From contig JANQAI010000005.1 in the NCBI GenBank assembly GCA_024707145.1, positions 62,001-126,000 on the forward strand: 64,000 nucleotides of DNA. The letters are read 5' to 3'. The position numbers and the translations under genes were made by a program. This stretch comes from Magnetospirillum sp. GTDB lineage: Bacteria > Pseudomonadota > Alphaproteobacteria > Rhodospirillales > Magnetospirillaceae. Under the pieces are notes generated by a model. The model did no database searches, was not told the origin of the DNA, and worked only from the letters and a program-made list of their open reading frames with translations. Positions 60,661 to 64,000 of this stretch are shown here, in pieces (position 1 is the stretch's first letter; the number at the start of each line of letters is the position of its first letter).

Positions 60661-61409
60661 ATGTCCCGTCTGCCTACTGTGTTCGTCTCGCATGGCTCGC
60701 CCATGACCCTGGTGGAGCCCTCGGCCGCCCGTAGCTTCCTGTCGGAGCTGGGGGGTCGCTGCCACGCCCGCGCGCCGTCCTGGCGGTATCGGCCCATTGG
60801 GCCACCGGGGCGCCGGCCGTCTCGCACGCGGCGCAGCCCGAGACCATCCACGACTTTTTCGGCTTTCCGCCCGTGCTGTACGGCCTGGACTATCCGGCCC
60901 CGGGCGCGCCCGAACTGGCGACGCGGGTGGCGGAGTTGACCAGCGCCGAGACGGTGGATTATGGCCTGGACCATGGCGCCTGGGTGCCGCTGCGCCTGGG
61001 CTGGCCCGAGGCCGACATTCCGGTCGCGCAGCTGTCGGTGCAGCCCCAGCGCGATCCGGCCCATCACTGGCGGCTGGGCCGTGCGCTGGCGCCCCTGCGC
61101 GACGAGGGCGTGCTGATCCTGGCCTCGGGCGCCGCCACCCACAACCTGCGCGCCTATTTCAGCAACGACGAGCGGGCCGCCGAGCGGTCCCGCAGCTTCA
61201 CCGACTGGCTGAGCGACGCGGTGACCCAGGGGCGTACCGACGAGTTGCTGGACTACCGCGCCCGCGCGCCCGAGGCGGTGTTCGCCCATCCCACCGACGA
61301 GCACCTGCTGCCGCTGTTCGTCGCCCTGGGCGCGGGCGGTGGCGCGGGCCGGGTGCTGCACCGCAGCCTGGACGGCTCGCTGGCCATGGACACCTATGCC
61401 TGGGGGTAA
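60661..61409 (+). CDS. LigB-type extradiol dioxygenase, DODA/YgiD-like (frame break)
   Basis: Corrected length is 249 residues. N-terminal VFVSHGSPM provides one metal His, with others in VSAHWA and later GAATHNLRAYF; the family includes 4,5-DOPA extradiol dioxygenases and E. coli YgiD. At 60762 one C seems missing (CGCCTGCC to CGCTGCC): SELGGR should continue LPRPRAVLAVSAHWATGAP, which is read one frame over from 60873. Confidence 0.82.
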
Positions 61410-61433
61410 AATCTACCGCCCGGCAATTTCACC

Positions 61434-62249
61434 CTAGGTCGCTTCTTCCTTGCGCTCGGCGTCCAGCGCCGCCTGCATCTCCTCCTTGCTGGCGTGGCTG
61501 AGGAAGAAGCGGCTGTAGACCTGCTCGTCGGACAGGCGGGCCAGATCGTCGGCGCTCAACGTGCCCCGGAAGGCGGCGAAGGCACCGGGATCCTTGTCCG
61601 CCAGCGCTCGGCCGGCCTCGACGAAGCGCGTCGGCATGGCGAAGCCGAAATCGCCGTCGGTTCCGCGTTCGGTGAAATCCGTGCCCAGCATCTTGGCGAA
61701 TTCCCGTTCGGCGTCCTGGGCGGATTGCCAGGATTTGTCCGCCTTTTTCAGCATCTCCTTGACCTTCTTGGTCAGGTCGGCATGGGCGGGATCGGTGCCA
61801 TTGAAGATGGCCTCCAGCACGTCGCCCTGGGGATGGGGCGAGTTGGGGCTGTCATCGGGGCCGGCATTGCGCTGGCGCAGGGAATAGAACTCGAAATGGT
61901 CGCCGCTGCGGCGGTAGCCCACAGACTCGGAAATAGGAAAACCCAGGGTGTCGCCCACCAGATTGAAAGCGGCACGCATGCTCTCGGCGAAGTCCCATGA
62001 GCAACGTTCGCTACGGGCGCGCGCTTCCGCCATGCTGGCGTCGCGGGCAGCGGATGCTTCGGGGTCCATCAGGCCGGCGGGAAAGCCGGCGGGCCACTTA
62101 GGTTCGGCGGCGCGCGCCTCTTCCGCCCGAGGAGAATCCTCGACGATCTCTTGGGCCGACAGGGCGGTCAGGAAGCCGTGCGCCGCCTTCGGCTTGGGCG
62201 CGGCGGCGGACTGGCCGGCGGTGTAAGACTGGCTGATGGCGTCGAGCAT
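61434..62249 (-). CDS. Protein of unknown function
   Basis: A 271-residue protein not recognised. The N-terminus (MLDAISQSYTAGQSAAAPKP) is low complexity; no signal peptide or membrane segment. The rest is charged and appears helical, with a Trp/Cys patch (SERCSWDFAESM), a His/Pro stretch (SPHPQGDVLEAI) and a C-terminal KEEMQAALDAERKEE. GGAGGG precedes the ATG. Convergent with the dioxygenase. Confidence 0.65.
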   Translation of the reverse strand: MLDAISQSYTAGQSAAAPKPKAAHGFLTALSAQEIVEDSPRAEEARAAEPKWPAGFPAGLMDPEASAARDASMAEARARSERCSWDFAESMRAAFNLVGDTLGFPISESVGYRRSGDHFEFYSLRQRNAGPDDSPNSPHPQGDVLEAIFNGTDPAHADLTKKVKEMLKKADKSWQSAQDAEREFAKMLGTDFTERGTDGDFGFAMPTRFVEAGRALADKDPGAFAAFRGTLSADDLARLSDEQVYSRFFLSHASKEEMQAALDAERKEEAT

Positions 62250-62380
62250 GGGGTCCCTCCGTTTCGACAACGAACGGGGCTTTCCCAGCAACCGGCATGC
62301 CACCATGAGATGTGATGCCGGCAATAAAGAAAAGGCGCCCCGCGGGGCCCAGCCCCTACAGTGAGGTGTAAAAGGGATAT

Positions 62381-62437
62381 TGACGCCCGTGCCCCTATCG
62401 GCTCCAATGCCGGTCTGGGTACGGGCGTCATCGTTTT
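62381..62437 (+). terminator. Long hairpin with T-tract just before the transposase-like gene
   Basis: TGACGCCCGTGCCC (62381-62394) pairs 13 of 14 with GGGTACGGGCGTCA (62417-62430), with an inner CGGC/GCCG stem, then TCGTTTT. It resembles an intrinsic terminator but sits 9 bases before the start at 62447, so it may block read-through transcription into the gene, or be an element end. Confidence 0.5.
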
Positions 62438-62446
62438 GGGGCGGGC

Positions 62447-64000
62447 ATGCCAGAAAAGGAACAAAACGGCAACAGTGAAGTCGGCCCAGGCATCAAGTCG
62501 ACTCCGGCCGCTTCCGAGATGGGAAACCCACCCGAGAGTAAGACCAGGCCAATCCCACTCCCAGAGGGCACTATTCAAGTCAATGTCTGCAAGACGCCCG
62601 GCTGCGTAAACTTCTGTGTGGCGCCGAGCTTACTTCCGCAGAAGAAAGGTCGTGGACACAAGTCTTCAGACGGATACAAGGTGTCGGGCGAAAGCACCGG
62701 CCATGCCAACATTATTTGTCAACACTGCAACAAGTCAACCAGGTTGAAGAGTAACAAGGCGGTGGCCGAGGAATTTCGCCGCCAGGGCCGCCACCTGTTC
62801 CAGCCCCTCGCCTATCCGCTGCCCAAACCCGGCCTGCGCCAACCACGATCCACAAGGCCATCCGGCAGACCTATTTCGGCGCCACGGCCTGACGCGCGAT
62901 GGCTCTCCCCGGTTCTGTTGCAGGCTCTGCGGCAGAACCATGTCGGTGAAGGGGCCAACCCACAAGCAGCGCCGCACCGACGCCAACTCGTCGATCTTTC
63001 GGCACTTGGTCAACAAGACCCCGTTCAGCCGTCTGTGCGAGTTGGAGGACATCAGCTTCTCCAGCCTCTACGGCAAGATCGAATTCATCTACCGCCAGTG
63101 CGCCCTGTTCGCCGCCGCCCGCGAGGCCAGGCTGCCCTCCATGGACCTGGGCGAGCGGTCGCTGTCGACCGACAAGCAGGATTACATCGTCAACTGGGGC
63201 GACCGGGCCAAGCGCGAGACCATCCAGCTGACCGCTGTCGCCACCGCCGACGTGCGCAGCGGCTACGTCTTCGGCTTCACACTCAACTTCGACCCGGACC
63301 TAACGCCGCAGCAGGTCGAGGCGATGTGGCGGGCCAGCGGCGACGCCCAGAAGAAACCGCACATGCGCGACCTCGCCCGCGTATGGACCATGGCCGACTA
63401 CATGGCGTCCCGACAGAAGTCGCCGCCGATGGACCGCGCGCTGGTGCCCAGGACCGGCGAGTTCGTCGACGTCAACGACACGGTGCGGCCGGACCTGGAG
63501 GTGCCCGAAGTCGTCATCCAGGGCCAGCAGCTGCCGAAGACCGGCGTCCAGGTCCATGCCGATTACCTGGTGCACGGCCACTACCATCTGCTCCGCCACC
63601 TGTTACGCGGCGCCTCGAAGCTGAACCTGTTCGTCGATGCCGAGGCGGGCATGCTGACGGCCTGCATGGGCGCGTTCGCCGACTGGATCGCCGAGCAGCG
63701 GGCCGATGTGGTCCAGGTCCGCATCACCAAGGATCTGACCGTCGACGAGCGGCGGACGCTGATGGCGAAGACGGCGAAGGTCCGCGCCGTCCTGGCCGAG
63801 AACTTCCCCGAACTGAGCGACTGGGAGATCAAGATCGACCTGATGCGGCGGATCGTCGGCCAGAAGCGGAAGAACAGCCCGCTGCCATCGAACCGCCTGC
63901 AGAACCTCTGGCTGGCCGACCCGCTGCCCAATGGCGCCGAGCCGGATAAGACCATGCGGTTCGTGACCGACGTCGATCACCTGACGGACACCCAGGCGGC
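62447..64000 (+). CDS. Zinc-ribbon transposase-like protein (partial, frame break)
   Basis: Over 510 residues in the window; the gene runs off the right edge. The N-terminal part has zinc motifs CKTPGCVNFC and CQHCNKSTR, then CPNPACANHD and CCRLCGRTMS, like InsA-type DNA-binding zinc ribbons of insertion elements. A large C-terminal domain follows (LSTDKQDYIVNWGD; LNLFVDAEAGML), possibly a DDE-type catalytic domain. Near 62817-62820 an extra C breaks the frame after LAYP. The first ~310 bases are much less GC-rich than the rest. The exact transposon family is not identified. Confidence 0.5.

Overview
The window looks like a chromosome segment of a Magnetospirillum-like alphaproteobacterium (Rhodospirillales). 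This is inferred from the very high GC content, the order flbD-flhA-flhF-flhG, an adenosylcobalamin-dependent ribonucleotide reductase, aerobic-type CobS/CobT cobaltochelatase genes, the anaerobic ubiquinone genes ubiT-ubiU-ubiV, and ftsE-ftsX-ydcF-plsC. No magnetosome genes, tRNA genes, 16S/23S rRNA or CRISPR arrays were seen. Most of the window is ordinary housekeeping chromosome. The only likely mobile gene is a zinc-ribbon transposase-like gene that runs off the right edge.

Layout. 1-6.1 kb is the end of a flagellar operon (flbD end, flhA, flhF, flhG, a FliK-like protein). 6.2-8.9 kb holds two convergent genes, a DnaJ/zinc/SH3 membrane protein and a REC-cNMP-binding regulator. 9.0-11.7 kb is ubiTUV behind an FNR-like box. 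11.8-16.9 kb has an unknown conserved gene, an MJ0042-type zinc-ribbon protein and the envelope operon ftsE-ftsX-ydcF-plsC. 17-19.8 kb carries nrdJ behind a DnaA-box-like cluster, then an S4 protein. 20.1-23.5 kb on the minus strand has hydroxybutyryl-CoA dehydrogenase, etfA, etfB and a cobalamin adenosyltransferase. 23.6-27.8 kb has lptG, a family 39 glycosyltransferase, a PAP2 phosphatase and a double cold-shock protein. 28-32.6 kb carries a hybrid histidine kinase and a chemoreceptor. 32.6-35.6 kb is a lipid/envelope group. 35.7-41.1 kb has queD, queE, rsmE, a membrane protein, NfeD and an SPFH protein. 41.4-46.6 kb has gpsA, YciI, EVE, Rieske, acs and a hydrolase, then the SRP RNA. 46.8-62.3 kb has mutL, cobT, cobS, a DnaJ-like gene, bolA, CBS, CorC-like, aroB, aroK, xerD, DUF1178, an extradiol dioxygenase and several unknowns.

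The sequence is notable for frame breaks. At least ten otherwise conserved genes are interrupted. Five of the breaks are the same change, one extra C inside GAGCTG at a Glu-Leu codon pair; most others are homopolymer changes. Sequencing or assembly error is the simplest reading, and I give corrected extents for these genes.

Intergenic DNA is rich in dispersed palindromic repeats of at least five families. Regulatory features supported by sequence include an FNR-like box before ubiT, a well-matched sigma-70 promoter before etfB overlapping a near-palindrome, DnaA-like boxes plus two inverted repeats before nrdJ, and several intrinsic terminators.
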